Below, piece by piece: positions 17,776 to 27,151 of a DNA stretch of 64,000 nt; position 1 is the first letter of the stretch; every line of letters starts with the position of its first letter. The stretch spans positions 19,209 through 83,208 of the forward strand of contig JAXDOR010000139.1 in assembly GCA_034668825.1 (NCBI GenBank). Direction: 5' to 3'. The notes under the pieces are model-generated. The model saw only the letters and a list, made by a program, of their open reading frames with translations, made no database searches and was not told where the DNA came from. The DNA is from CANKHA01 sp034668825. Its GTDB lineage: Bacteria > Pseudomonadota > Alphaproteobacteria > Rhizobiales > Xanthobacteraceae. A program made the translations under genes and the position numbers.

Positions 17776-18837
17776 TCATCCGGTCAGCGCCCGGCAGCGT
17801 TCGGGCGGAAGATGCAGCCAGACTTCCGCTCCTTGAGAAATTCCGTCGGCAGCGGGCGTCACCACGCGCAACTGCGTGCCATCGCCGGCCACAACCATAT
17901 AATCGCGGCTGTCTCCCAGGAAGACCTGCCGGACCACTGTGGCCTTCACCACATTTTCGGTTGCCTGCGGCGAAGTCGCATGGAGACCGATCTCATGTTG
18001 ACGGATCGACAAGGCCGCGTCGCCGCCGGTTGTCAGCTTTCCGCCAGTGCAGCGTAGCGTCGTTCCGGCGAAAGAAACATGGTTTTCATCGAGCGCCTTG
18101 CCTTTGACGACATTGCTGGCGCCAATGAAGCGAGCGACAAATTCTGATCGCGGACGGTTGTAGATATCCTCCGGCGTACCCGCCTGCTCGATCTTGCCCG
18201 CATTCATCACTGCGATGAGATCCGCGGTGGTCATTGCCTCCGACTGGTCATGGGTGACGTAAACAGTGGTGTAGCGGTATTGATCATGCAGCCGCCGCAC
18301 CTCAAAGCGCATCTCCTCGCGCAGGTTGGCGTCAAGGTTCGACAGCGGCTCGTCCAGCAGCAAGGTCTCTGGATCGACGATAAGCGCGCGAGCAAGAGCG
18401 ACGCGCTGCTGCTGCCCGCCGGATAATTCACCCGGATAGCGGTCCGCCAGCTTTGCCAGTTGCGTGGTCGCCAGCATGGCTTGCAGCTTCTTGCTGATCG
18501 TATCGCGGTCGAACTTGCGCAACTTCAGACCATAGATGATATTTTCCGCAACCGTCATATGCGGCCACAGCGCGTAGCTCTGGAAGATCATCGACATATT
18601 ACGCTGCTCGGGCGGCACCGTGCGCGACGGTGACGACACCAGCCGGTCGCCTACCAGGATCTCGCCCGCCGAAGGCTCGACGAAACCCGCGATTAGCCGC
18701 AGCGTTGTCGTCTTGCCACAACCGGACGGGCCAAGCAGACATACCAGCCGCCCATGCTCGATCGTGAGCGAGACGTCGTCCACTACCGCAAGCGCGCCGT
18801 AACGCTTCACAAGACTCCGCAGTTCAACAGACGCCAC
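17776..18837 (-). CDS. ABC transporter ATP-binding protein (FbpC/PotA type)
   Basis: A 353-residue cytoplasmic ATPase with Walker A GPSGCGKTT, Q-loop (FQSYALWPHMTV), signature LSGGQQQRVALARAL, Walker B LLLDEPLSNLD and the H-loop (VYVTHDQSEAM), followed by a C-terminal TOBE domain. GTG start with GGGAGGGG upstream. It is the first gene of the apparent operon ATPase, binding protein, permease, PrpD, SDR (18837 to 12768), and powers import through the fused permease. Confidence 0.9.
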   Translation of the reverse strand: MASVELRSLVKRYGALAVVDDVSLTIEHGRLVCLLGPSGCGKTTTLRLIAGFVEPSAGEILVGDRLVSSPSRTVPPEQRNMSMIFQSYALWPHMTVAENIIYGLKLRKFDRDTISKKLQAMLATTQLAKLADRYPGELSGGQQQRVALARALIVDPETLLLDEPLSNLDANLREEMRFEVRRLHDQYRYTTVYVTHDQSEAMTTADLIAVMNAGKIEQAGTPEDIYNRPRSEFVARFIGASNVVKGKALDENHVSFAGTTLRCTGGKLTTGGDAALSIRQHEIGLHATSPQATENVVKATVVRQVFLGDSRDYMVVAGDGTQLRVVTPAADGISQGAEVWLHLPPERCRALTG

Positions 18838-18916
18838 GGCCCCTCCCTAGTCCGGCGGGTTCGCCGCCGGCAATGTTATCGCACAATCGGAGCATCCATA
18901 GCGGCTCCGGCCTGCA

Positions 18917-20077
18917 TTATTGTCGCAGTCTTGCAAACAATCGCGAGGATAATGCAGCCTCGGCTGCGACGCGATGACCGTTGCTGTTCCAGTGGTTGTC
19001 ATCCGGCAGCTCGAAGGCTTCGCCGGTCTCCCGGTTTCGAGCTATGAACAACGGATCGAGGTCGATGGCCTCGTAGCCGAGAGCGCGCGCCTTCTCAAGA
19101 AAACTGCTGCGCATCACATCGAAATATGTCCCGCGCCCTCCCCTCTGAGACTCCGGGTAACGAAATCCGTCAACCGTAAACAACACGTTTTCAGGCGATA
19201 ACCCGACCACCTCAGGCAGATCGCGAAAGAATGCATCGATCGCTGCCAAGGAGTCGGACACCCGCTTTGTATCAATTGAGGCCTCGGTGTTTCCGGCATA
19301 GCGCGGCTGCGCGTGTGCCGGCCCGCCAAAGATCAACTCGCCCAGGGCCTTTACTTGGAATATCGCGTCATGGAGGCGCAGATTGACGACCATATAGCGC
19401 ACCAGCGCACTGCTGCGCCCCAATTCTATCAGCCATCCCGGATGGTAGTCGGTAAGCCGGAGAGTAAGCTTGCCGGCGGCGTCCGGTGCATACAGCCAAA
19501 AACCTGGGCCAACTTTGTAGGCGGCATGGCTTTCATCGTAATCGTTGCCGACTACGTTGATGACGACCGCCTTGGCCCCATACTCGCGGACGGCATGGCG
19601 CGCCCAAATCAGGTACTGACTCAGCGGGGCGCCGGAAGCGGCAAAGCTGTAAACTCGAAATTTGCCTGTGAGCGCTTCCGCGAGACGGCCCTGCAAGGTT
19701 TGCGCATAGGGCACGAGGCGCGCTTCTATGAAGGAATCGCCGATGACCGCGACAAGCGGCAGCGGATGGTCGCGGCGGTAGTCCTGGTCGTTGACGAAAC
19801 CCGCATTGTTGACGCGGCCGCGGTTGATTGAATGCAGATCCCAGCCCAGGGAAGTTACGTAAGGACGATTCGGAGCGAAGTGGAAAATCGGACTCTCGGC
19901 TGTAACCCGAACACTGCCGAAGGCAGAGGTCACGGGAAGAAAGCGTAGAACGATTTCGATGAGCGCCAGGAACAGCACGAGGCTGACGACAGAGGTGGCC
20001 AGGGAAAGTATCAAGTCCCGGCGCCGGCTCCTGGCCGGTCTCACGCCCCGGTTGCCGGAACCCCGTTGGTTTTGCAC
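18917..20077 (-). CDS. Membrane-anchored SGNH/GDSL-type hydrolase
   Basis: About 386 residues: a basic N-terminus, one strong membrane helix (LILSLATSVVSLVLFLALIE) and then an extracytoplasmic SGNH-like domain with the nucleophile motif VAVIGDSFIEA, a GND block (VVGNDYDES) and the catalytic dyad DDNHWNSNGH near the C-terminus. Such proteins remove or move acetyl groups on polysaccharides. The start is uncertain: a GTG at 20077 or a TTG at 20092 overlapping the upstream stop are both possible; further upstream the frame runs inside the enoyl-CoA hydratase gene. Confidence 0.7.
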   Translation of the reverse strand: MQNQRGSGNRGVRPARSRRRDLILSLATSVVSLVLFLALIEIVLRFLPVTSAFGSVRVTAESPIFHFAPNRPYVTSLGWDLHSINRGRVNNAGFVNDQDYRRDHPLPLVAVIGDSFIEARLVPYAQTLQGRLAEALTGKFRVYSFAASGAPLSQYLIWARHAVREYGAKAVVINVVGNDYDESHAAYKVGPGFWLYAPDAAGKLTLRLTDYHPGWLIELGRSSALVRYMVVNLRLHDAIFQVKALGELIFGGPAHAQPRYAGNTEASIDTKRVSDSLAAIDAFFRDLPEVVGLSPENVLFTVDGFRYPESQRGGRGTYFDVMRSSFLEKARALGYEAIDLDPLFIARNRETGEAFELPDDNHWNSNGHRVAAEAALSSRLFARLRQ

Positions 20078-20088
20078 GCGGCGGGCTC

Positions 20089-20880
20089 TCAAGATCCGGT
20101 AAAGACCGGCTTGCGCTTTTCCATAAAAGCTTGGCGGCCTTCGATGTAATCGCGGCTGGCGAAACATTGCGCCACGAGTTCCGTGCAGCGCTTGATGTCG
20201 CGTTTGGATTCATCCTTCATCACTTCGCCGACGATATATTTGACCGAATTGACCGTGAGCGGCGCATTGGCGGCGATGGTACCGGCGTAGTTCTTGACAT
20301 AGACCTCAAGTTCTTCATCCGGCACGACGCGATTGACCAAGCCCATCTCCCGCGCTTCCGCTGCATCGAACTGCCGCGCCGTGAAGAAAATCTCTTTGGT
20401 GAAGGCGGGACCCACCACGTCCACCAGGCGCTTGAGGCCGGGGAAGTCGTAGCCGAGCCCGAGCTTGGCCGCCGGGACTGCAAAGCGCGATGCCGGCGAG
20501 CAGATGCGCAGGTCGCAGCACGATGCCAGACCCATGCCGCCGCCGATACAATAACCGCGGATCATGGCGATGGTCGGCTTGGGGAAAGAATGCACGGCGG
20601 CATAGCCGCGCTCGACGGCGGCGTTGTAGCGGGTGATTGCTTCCTTGGTCGCGCGCTCATCCTCGAATTTGGAAATGTCAGCGCCGGAGACGAAGGCTTT
20701 ACCGCCTGCGCCGGTCAGCACCACGACGCGAATGTCTGGATCCTTGGCGAAGTCTTCAAGAAACTGGACTGTGGCTTCCCACATGTCCAAAGACATGGCG
20801 TTGTGGCGCTCGGGATTATTGAAGATCACATAGCCGACCTGCCCTTCCTTGCGCGAAAGCATCTTGTCGGTCTGCGTCAT
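20089..20880 (-). CDS. Enoyl-CoA hydratase/isomerase family protein
   Basis: A 263-residue crotonase-fold protein. Oxyanion-hole segments are visible as AFVSGADISKFE and MIRGYCIGGGMGLASCCDLR. At the usual positions of the two catalytic glutamates, KLGLGYDFPGLKRLV has neither in the classical place, so hydratase activity is uncertain and isomerase or another acyl-CoA chemistry is possible. GGAG lies 7 nt before ATG. Downstream it is tightly linked to the SGNH gene. Confidence 0.8.
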   Translation of the reverse strand: MTQTDKMLSRKEGQVGYVIFNNPERHNAMSLDMWEATVQFLEDFAKDPDIRVVVLTGAGGKAFVSGADISKFEDERATKEAITRYNAAVERGYAAVHSFPKPTIAMIRGYCIGGGMGLASCCDLRICSPASRFAVPAAKLGLGYDFPGLKRLVDVVGPAFTKEIFFTARQFDAAEAREMGLVNRVVPDEELEVYVKNYAGTIAANAPLTVNSVKYIVGEVMKDESKRDIKRCTELVAQCFASRDYIEGRQAFMEKRKPVFTGS

Positions 20881-20914
20881 GTTCTAGCTCCGTCTTTGAC
20901 CCTGGCGTTCCCTT

Positions 20915-21003
20915 CGTCATGGCCGGGCTTGTCCCGCCCATCCACGTCTTTTTTGCTGCATGATTACAAGACGTGGATGCCCGGCACGAGGCCGGGCATG
21001 ACG
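20915..21003. repeat. REP-like palindromic repeat, full copy
   Basis: Long imperfect inverted repeat: gtcatggccgggcttgtccc at the left is matched by ggccgggcatgac at the right, with an inner acgtct/agacgt pair. It lies between the CaiB and enoyl-CoA hydratase genes. Related copies are at 13531, 24145 and 62928. Confidence 0.75.
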
Positions 21004-21025
21004 ATAAGCGCCGCCGCGTTATTTA

Positions 21026-22219
21026 TCACACCACCTTCGCCTTGCGCAGGTTTTCGATCTCCAGCGCGCTAAAGCCGAATTCCTCCAGCACCTCGCCGGT
21101 ATGTTCGCCAATGTCCGGCGGCGGCGCGGCCATGCTGCTTGGAGTGCGCGACAGCGTGAACGGCTGACCAACAACGCGAAGTGGACGGCCGTCCTGAGTG
21201 GGCACCGCTTGCGCCAAACCGAGATGTTCGACCTGCGGATCGGCGAACATCTGATCGATGGAATAAATCGGTCCGCAAGGAACGCCTGCCTTGTTCAGCT
21301 TTTCCAGCCATTCGGCACCGGGGCGTGCGACGGTGATACAATCGATTTCCGGGTTCAGCGCGTCGCGGTTCTTTGAGCGCAACGCAGGGGTTGCGTATTC
21401 CTCCCGTTGCAGCAGCGCTGACGCATCGAGCGCGCGACATAGACGCTCCCACATTTTTTGTCCCGTGGCGGCGATGTTGATGTGGCCGTCGGCGGTCTTG
21501 AAGACGCCGGTGGGAATGCTGGTGGGATGATTGTTGCCGGCCTGCTTGGGCACTTCCTTATTATTGAGCCAGCGCGAGGCTTGGAAGTCGAGCATGAAAA
21601 CCTGCGCTTGCAACAGCGAGGTCTGTACCCATTGACCTTCGCCCGATTGCTCGCGTTCGAGCAGCGCCGTCAGGATGCCGAGCGCGCAGAAAAGTCCCGC
21701 CGTGAGATCGGCGACGGGGATTCCGGCGCGCACCGGACCTTGGCCGGGCAATCCCGTGATCGACATCAGCCCGCCCATCCCCTGCGCGATCTGGTCGAAT
21801 CCCGGCCGGTCGCGGTACGGACCGCTCTGGCCGAAACCGGAAATGCTCGCATAGACAAGTCGCGGATTGATCTTGCGTAGTGTTTCATAATCGATGCCCA
21901 GCCGGTCCTTCACGTCGGGGCGAAAATTCTCCACCACTACGTCGGCCTTCTCCACCATGCGGCGGAACGCCGCGATTCCCTCAGCAGCCTTTAGGTTGAA
22001 GGTAATGGCGCGCTTATTGCGGTGAAGATTCTGAAAATCCGGTCCATGACGCGGACCGCCCATAGGCTCGCCGGCCTCGGATTCTTCCGGGGCTTCGATC
22101 TTGATGACGTTGGCGCCCCAGTCGGCAAGCTGCCGGACTGCTGTCGGGCCCGCCCGAACGCGGGTGAGGTCTAGAACGGTGAAACGGTAGAGAGCCTGCG
22201 AGGCCCTGGGCAACGGCAT
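21026..22219 (-). CDS. CaiB/BaiF family CoA-transferase (class III)
   Basis: A 397-residue protein. It opens with the family signature FTVLDLTRVRAGPTAVRQLADWGANVIKIE and includes DFQNLHRNKRAITFNLK with the region of the catalytic Asp, and later YASISGFGQSGPYRDRPGFD. Class III CoA-transferases move CoA between carboxylic acids such as formyl/oxalyl, carnitine or bile acids. The start at 22219 has GGAG 9 nt upstream; an in-frame GTG at 22243 is less likely. It is next to an enoyl-CoA hydratase gene, separated by a REP element. Confidence 0.87.
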   Translation of the reverse strand: MPLPRASQALYRFTVLDLTRVRAGPTAVRQLADWGANVIKIEAPEESEAGEPMGGPRHGPDFQNLHRNKRAITFNLKAAEGIAAFRRMVEKADVVVENFRPDVKDRLGIDYETLRKINPRLVYASISGFGQSGPYRDRPGFDQIAQGMGGLMSITGLPGQGPVRAGIPVADLTAGLFCALGILTALLEREQSGEGQWVQTSLLQAQVFMLDFQASRWLNNKEVPKQAGNNHPTSIPTGVFKTADGHINIAATGQKMWERLCRALDASALLQREEYATPALRSKNRDALNPEIDCITVARPGAEWLEKLNKAGVPCGPIYSIDQMFADPQVEHLGLAQAVPTQDGRPLRVVGQPFTLSRTPSSMAAPPPDIGEHTGEVLEEFGFSALEIENLRKAKVV

Positions 22220-22357
22220 TCTGAACGTCTCCAACGAACTCACAAGCGCGGCGGGAAACCTGACCTTCCCCGATATCTAGCACCTTGTCTACCGCGCTAT
22301 TGCCGCTGTGCGGAAGGCTAGCGAAGCGATAACATCGCCCGTCGAATGGAGAGAATG

Positions 22358-23047
22358 ATGCAACGGCTTTTGCGCTGCCTACCATTCCTCATCGCGCTTG
22401 CGGGCGCTCCGGTTGCGGCAAAAGACGCCTACATCTCCGCGTCGCAGCTTGATCTCATTCACGTCCTGCCTGGTCCGCCGGCGGCCAATTCGCCAGCTTT
22501 AAAAACCGACCTTCAAGCCGTGCTGGACGCGCAACGAGCGCGCACCAGCGCGCAGATCGAAAGCGCGCAGGCGGATCAAAAGCGATCTGTTTTTCGTTTC
22601 GCTGACGCCTTGGGACCGGGCTTTCGTCAGGAGACACTTCCCTTCGCCGCCAAATTCTTCAAGCGGGTGGCAAAGGATGTGAAAAACGTCCTCGAACCGG
22701 CAAAGGCTTATTTCCACCGCGAGCGGCCGTTTATTGCCGATCCAAGCATCAAGCCCTCGGTGAAAGAACCGCGCGATTTGTCCTATCCGAGCGGCCATTC
22801 GACTTTCGCCTCCGCCATGGCCGCACTGCTGAAGGCAATGGTTCCGGAAAAAGCGGACGCAATCTCCCGGCGGGCGGCGCTCTATGCGCGGAACCGCATC
22901 ATCGCCGGTGCTCATTTTCCGACCGACATCGAGGCTGGCCGCATGGCGGGTGAAGCGATAGCCGCGAAACTGATGCAGGATCGAACGTTCATGCAGGATT
23001 TTAATCGGGCGAAAGCCGAAACACGGCAAGCGCTGGGATTGAGCTAG
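22358..23047 (+). CDS. Periplasmic PAP2-type acid phosphatase
   Basis: A 229-residue protein with a signal peptide (MQRLLRCLPFLIALAGAPVA, cleavage after AAK) and the three-part phosphatase signature: KAYFHRERPF (KxxxxxxRP), YPSGHSTFAS (PSGH) and RIIAGAHFPTDIEAGR (the HxxxD block). This places it with class A non-specific acid phosphatases. The start at 22358 has GGAG 6 nt upstream; ATGs at 22346 and 22355 are also in frame. The next gene starts immediately after. Confidence 0.85.
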   Translation: MQRLLRCLPFLIALAGAPVAAKDAYISASQLDLIHVLPGPPAANSPALKTDLQAVLDAQRARTSAQIESAQADQKRSVFRFADALGPGFRQETLPFAAKFFKRVAKDVKNVLEPAKAYFHRERPFIADPSIKPSVKEPRDLSYPSGHSTFASAMAALLKAMVPEKADAISRRAALYARNRIIAGAHFPTDIEAGRMAGEAIAAKLMQDRTFMQDFNRAKAETRQALGLS

Positions 23048-23077
23048 ATGGCAACGCCGGAACCTATGGGGGACTTC

Positions 23078-24139
23078 ATGGTGATCCGAAAATATCCGAT
23101 TGGATCGCTAGCCTTCGCGCTGCTGACCGCGATGTTTTCGCACGGCGCAGATGTCGCCATGGCGCAGACCCGGACGCTCGCGGAGATCGCCTCCTATCAA
23201 GGTTCTGACCGCACGCAGCGGCTTATCGACGGCGCCAAACAGGAGGGGACCTTCACGCTTTATAGCTCCACGGCGCCGGAGGACATGAACCCGGTCATCG
23301 ACGCCTTCAAACAGAGATACGGAATCGAGGTGCAGTTCTGGCGGTCGAGTTCGGACAATCTGCTGCAGCGCGCGATAGCCGAAAATCGGGCCGGCCGCTG
23401 TCTCGTGGACGCCTTCACGTCCGTCGCTGCCGAGTTGGAAGCATTGCAGCGGGAGAAGCTTTTATATGCCATCAAGACTCCCCTCGCGGCCGACTTGATG
23501 CCGCAAGCGATACGGCCGCATGGCGAGTGGATAACGACACGGCTGAATATCTTTTCCGCTGCCTACAACACAAATCTGGTCAAGAAGGACGAAGTCCCGA
23601 AGAGCTATGATGATTTGAAGGACCCGAAATGGAAAGGCCGTCTCGCCATCGAGGTCGGCGATTCCGATTGGTTCTCGGCCATCGTGCCAAAAATGGGAAA
23701 AGATAAGGCGCTAAAGTTGTTCAGTGAGATCGCCCTTACTAACGGCTTTTCCTATCGCAAGGGCCATACCTTGCTGGCAAACCTCGTTGCCGCCGGCGAA
23801 GTGCCGCTGGCGCTCACCACTTACAACTACAAGCCGGAGCAACTGAAGAAAGCCGGCGCGCCGATCGAGCCGCTCTATCTTTCGCCGTTGATCGCCTTGC
23901 CGAATGGCGCGGCGGTATCGCGCTGCGCTACGCACCCGAATGCGGCGGTGCTGTTTTACGATTTCATGGTGGGTGAGGCACAGGAAATCCTGGCCAAGCG
24001 GGATTTCGTCCCGACCAACCGCAAGCTGCGGACATTGCCGGAAGACATGGAGCTGACGTTCGTCGATCCGGCAGAATTGCTGGACCACAGCGATATGTGG
24101 ACGGAGCTCTGGGAGAAAACGATCCTGCGGCCGCAGTAG
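23078..24139 (+). CDS. ABC transporter extracellular substrate-binding protein (Fe3+-type)
   Basis: A 353-residue periplasmic binding protein with a signal peptide ending near VAMAQ. The mature part has RLIDGAKQEGTFTLYSSTAPED and DLKDPKWKGRLAIEVGD, typical of family 1 binding proteins. The start at 23078 is set by GGGGGA 5 nt upstream; an in-frame ATG directly after the phosphatase stop (23048) lacks a site. It lies 30 bp after the phosphatase gene and probably shares its transcript. No permease or ATPase is adjacent. The pairing with a phosphatase hints at phosphonate or phosphate-ester scavenging, which is inference. Confidence 0.8.
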   Translation: MVIRKYPIGSLAFALLTAMFSHGADVAMAQTRTLAEIASYQGSDRTQRLIDGAKQEGTFTLYSSTAPEDMNPVIDAFKQRYGIEVQFWRSSSDNLLQRAIAENRAGRCLVDAFTSVAAELEALQREKLLYAIKTPLAADLMPQAIRPHGEWITTRLNIFSAAYNTNLVKKDEVPKSYDDLKDPKWKGRLAIEVGDSDWFSAIVPKMGKDKALKLFSEIALTNGFSYRKGHTLLANLVAAGEVPLALTTYNYKPEQLKKAGAPIEPLYLSPLIALPNGAAVSRCATHPNAAVLFYDFMVGEAQEILAKRDFVPTNRKLRTLPEDMELTFVDPAELLDHSDMWTELWEKTILRPQ

Positions 24140-24144
24140 GCCTT

Positions 24145-24229
24145 GTCATGGCCGGGCTTGTCCCGGCCATCCACGACTTCCTTTCTTACGGCCAAGACGT
24201 GGATGCCCGGCACAAGGCCGGGCAAGACG
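24145..24229. repeat. REP-like palindromic repeat overlapping the cysNC 3' end
   Basis: Same element as at 20915: gtcatggccgggcttgtccc at the left, ggccgggc at the right, with an inner acga/agacgt pairing. Its right half supplies the last ~13 codons and the stop of cysNC. Confidence 0.75.
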
Positions 24230-26189
24230 AATAACCGCGCCGGTAGGGCGGCCAAATATCCGAGCCGCGGAACCATTCCGGGGCGAAGCTCAGCTTCGCA
24301 TCCAACGCGCCGATGATCTTGCGCGCAAGCAGATCATCGAGCACCGACTTGGCAAGCTGCGCGGGCGTCTGTCCAGCCGTCCGCAGATGGATCTCCGCAT
24401 CCTCCGGCGGCTCGTAAGGCGAATCGACGCCGGTGAAGTTTTTCAGCTTGCCGGCCTGGGCCTTGGCATAAAGCCCTTTCGGGTCGCGCTTGATGCAGTC
24501 CTCAAGCGGCGTATCGACAAAGACCTCGATGAATTCTCCGGGGCCGACCAAGCTCCGCACCATCTGCCGGTCGGCGCGGAACGGCGAGATGAACGAGCAC
24601 AACACGATCAGTCCGCTCTCCGCCATCAGCTTGGCGACCTCGCCGACGCGGCGGATATTCTCCACGCGATCGGCTTCGGTGAAGCCGAGATCGCGATTAA
24701 GCCCATGCCGCACATTGTCGCCGTCCAGCAGCATGGTGTGGTAGCCGGTGAGATTCAGGCCCTGCTCAACGATATTGGCGATCGTGGATTTTCCCGCGCC
24801 GGAGAGGCCGGTGAACCACAGAATCGCGGGCTGCTGATGCTTCAATCCTGCCCGTTCCGCCTTGCCGATGAGCAGGGGCTGCCAATGGATATTGGTTCCG
24901 CGCCGCAGGCCAAAGTCCACCATGCCGGCGCCGACGGTCTGGTTCTTGAAACGGTCGATGATAATGAAGGAGCCGGTCTTGCGGTTCTCCGCATAGGGAT
25001 CGAACGCCACCGGCGTGCCGGTCGATACATTGCAGAATGCGATGTCGTTCAATCCGAGCGTCGGCGCCGCAAGATGATCCCAGCTGTTGACGTCGACCTT
25101 GTATTTGATCGTGGTGATCGTGGCGGGCACGGTTTTGGTGCCGATGCGCAACAGATAGGAGCGCCCAGGCATCAATTGCTCGTCGCTCATCCAGATGATG
25201 TGCGCGGCGAACTGGTCCGACACTTCTGGTCGCGACGACGGCTGAACCAGGATGTCGCCGCGCGCGATATCGAGTTCATCGCTGAGCGTGATCGTCACTG
25301 CGTCGCCGGCCTCGGCGACATCGAGAGAGCCGTCATAGGTGACGATATCCGCAACGCGTGAGGGCTGCCCCGACGCGGCGACCACTACGGCATCGCCTTT
25401 TTTGATCCGGCCTGACGCCACTGTTCCGGCGTAGCCGCGAAAATCCAGGTTCGGCCTGTTCACCCATTGCACCTGGAAACGGAACGGCTTTTCCAACGTG
25501 TCGCTTTGAACGTCGATCGTTTCCAAATGATCGAGCAAAGTCAGGCCCCGATACCACGGGGTATTCGCGGAACGCTCGATGATGTTGTCGCCATAACGCG
25601 CGGAAAGCGGGATCGGAACGATGGAGGTGAAACCGAGCTGCGCGGCGAAGGATTGGTAGTCGGCAACGATGCGGTCGAAGACCTCCTGCTTGTAATCAAC
25701 CAGATCGATCTTATTCACCGCGGCCACCACATGGCGGACGCCAAGCAGCGAGCAGATGTAGGAATGCCGCTTGGTTTGCACCAGCACACCCTTGCGGGCG
25801 TCGATCAGAATCACCGCAAGTTCGGCGTTCGACGCGCCGGTCGCCATGTTGCGGGTATATTGCTCGTGACCCGGCGTATCGGCGACGATGAAAGAGCGCC
25901 GCGGCGTGGCGAAAAAGCGATAGGCGACGTCGATGGTGATGCCCTGCTCGCGCTCCGCCTCGAGCCCGTCAACCAAAAGTGCAAAGTCGATGTCGTCGCC
26001 GGTGGTGCCGTGACGCTTGGAATCCTTCGCCAGCGCTGAAAGCTGGTCCTCGAAAATCTGTTTGGAGTCGTGCAGCAGCCGGCCGATCAGGGTCGACTTG
26101 CCATCGTCCACCGAGCCACAGGTGAGGAAGCGCAGAAGATCCTTCGTCTCCGGCTCATGTCGCGCGCGATCCGCCACCATGGTGTCCAT
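24186..26189 (-). CDS. cysNC: Bifunctional sulfate adenylyltransferase large subunit / APS kinase (CysNC)
   Basis: A 667-residue fusion. The N-terminal GTPase part (~1-440) has TCGSVDDGKSTLIGRLLHD (P-loop), VADTPGHEQYTRNM and NKIDLV, then EF-Tu-like beta domains. The C-terminal APS kinase part (~450-630) has WFTGLSGAGKSTIAN and the phospho-serine loop FISPFRADR. With CysD it makes APS from sulfate and ATP with GTP hydrolysis, then phosphorylates APS to PAPS. The start overlaps the cysD stop (TGATG). The last ~13 residues are encoded inside a REP-like repeat and look like read-through after loss of the original stop. Confidence 0.95.
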   Translation of the reverse strand: MDTMVADRARHEPETKDLLRFLTCGSVDDGKSTLIGRLLHDSKQIFEDQLSALAKDSKRHGTTGDDIDFALLVDGLEAEREQGITIDVAYRFFATPRRSFIVADTPGHEQYTRNMATGASNAELAVILIDARKGVLVQTKRHSYICSLLGVRHVVAAVNKIDLVDYKQEVFDRIVADYQSFAAQLGFTSIVPIPLSARYGDNIIERSANTPWYRGLTLLDHLETIDVQSDTLEKPFRFQVQWVNRPNLDFRGYAGTVASGRIKKGDAVVVAASGQPSRVADIVTYDGSLDVAEAGDAVTITLSDELDIARGDILVQPSSRPEVSDQFAAHIIWMSDEQLMPGRSYLLRIGTKTVPATITTIKYKVDVNSWDHLAAPTLGLNDIAFCNVSTGTPVAFDPYAENRKTGSFIIIDRFKNQTVGAGMVDFGLRRGTNIHWQPLLIGKAERAGLKHQQPAILWFTGLSGAGKSTIANIVEQGLNLTGYHTMLLDGDNVRHGLNRDLGFTEADRVENIRRVGEVAKLMAESGLIVLCSFISPFRADRQMVRSLVGPGEFIEVFVDTPLEDCIKRDPKGLYAKAQAGKLKNFTGVDSPYEPPEDAEIHLRTAGQTPAQLAKSVLDDLLARKIIGALDAKLSFAPEWFRGSDIWPPYRRGYSSCPALCRASTSWP

Positions 26190-27136
26190 CAGAAATAGCC
26201 CTCGCGCTTTTTCTTTTCCATGGACGCGGTTTCGTCGCTGTCGATCAGGCGGCCTTGGCGCTCGGATACTTGCGCCGTCTGCATTTCGGCAACGATGTCC
26301 TGCAGCGAGGTCGCGTCGGATTCGATCGCGCCGGTCAGCGGATAGCAGCCGAGGGTGCGGAAGCGGACGCGGCGGAGCTGCGGCTTTTCCCCCGGCTCCA
26401 GCGGCATGCGGTCGTCATCGACCATGATCCAGATGCCGCCACGGTTCACCACCGGCCGCTGCTTGGCGAAATACAGCGGCACCACCGGAATATTCTCCAG
26501 CATGATGTAGGTCCAGATGTCGAGCTCGGTCCAGTTCGACAACGGAAACACGCGAATGGATTCGCCGGGCCGGATGCGGGTGTTGAACAGGTTCCACAAT
26601 TCCGGCCGCTGGTTGCGCGGGTCCCAGGCGTGGGCCTTGGAGCGGAAGGAAAAGATGCGTTCCTTGGCGCGGCTCTTTTCCTCGTCGCGCCGGGCGCCGC
26701 CGAAAGCGGCGTCGAACTGATATTTGTCCAGCGCCTGTTTCAGCCCTTCGGTTTTCATGACATGCGTATGCAATGCCGAGCCCGAGGCAAATGGATTGAC
26801 GCCGCGGTCGATGCCGCTCTGATTTATGTGAACGATCAAATTGAGATTGAGCCGCCGCGCGGTCTCGTCGCGGAACGCAATCATCTCGCGGAACTTCCAC
26901 GTGGTGTCGACATGCAGCAGTGGAAACGGCAACGGCGACGGATGGAATGCCTTGATCGCAAGATGCAGCATCACGCTGGAATCCTTGCCGATCGAATAGA
27001 GCATGACCGGATTGCGGAATTCCGCGACCACTTCGCGCATGATCTCGATCGACTCCGCTTCTAGCCGCTTGAGGTGAGCCGGCAGATGCTGCTTCGACCC
27101 GGAGGTGCTGTGAGGAACGGTTGTCATGTAATTCAT
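26189..27136 (-). CDS. cysD: Sulfate adenylyltransferase small subunit CysD
   Basis: A 315-residue member of the PAPS reductase/ATP-sulfurylase superfamily, with the PP-loop segment MLYSIGKDSSVMLHLAIKAF (normally SGGKDS-like), AAFGGARRDEEKSRAKERIF and the C-terminal SERQGRLIDSDE. It catalyses adenylation of sulfate, coupled to the CysN GTPase. The stop overlaps the cysNC start, so the two are translationally coupled; cysQ lies 15 bp upstream. Confidence 0.95.
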   Translation of the reverse strand: MNYMTTVPHSTSGSKQHLPAHLKRLEAESIEIMREVVAEFRNPVMLYSIGKDSSVMLHLAIKAFHPSPLPFPLLHVDTTWKFREMIAFRDETARRLNLNLIVHINQSGIDRGVNPFASGSALHTHVMKTEGLKQALDKYQFDAAFGGARRDEEKSRAKERIFSFRSKAHAWDPRNQRPELWNLFNTRIRPGESIRVFPLSNWTELDIWTYIMLENIPVVPLYFAKQRPVVNRGGIWIMVDDDRMPLEPGEKPQLRRVRFRTLGCYPLTGAIESDATSLQDIVAEMQTAQVSERQGRLIDSDETASMEKKKREGYF

Positions 27137-27151
27137 TGTGCGCGCTTGGTA

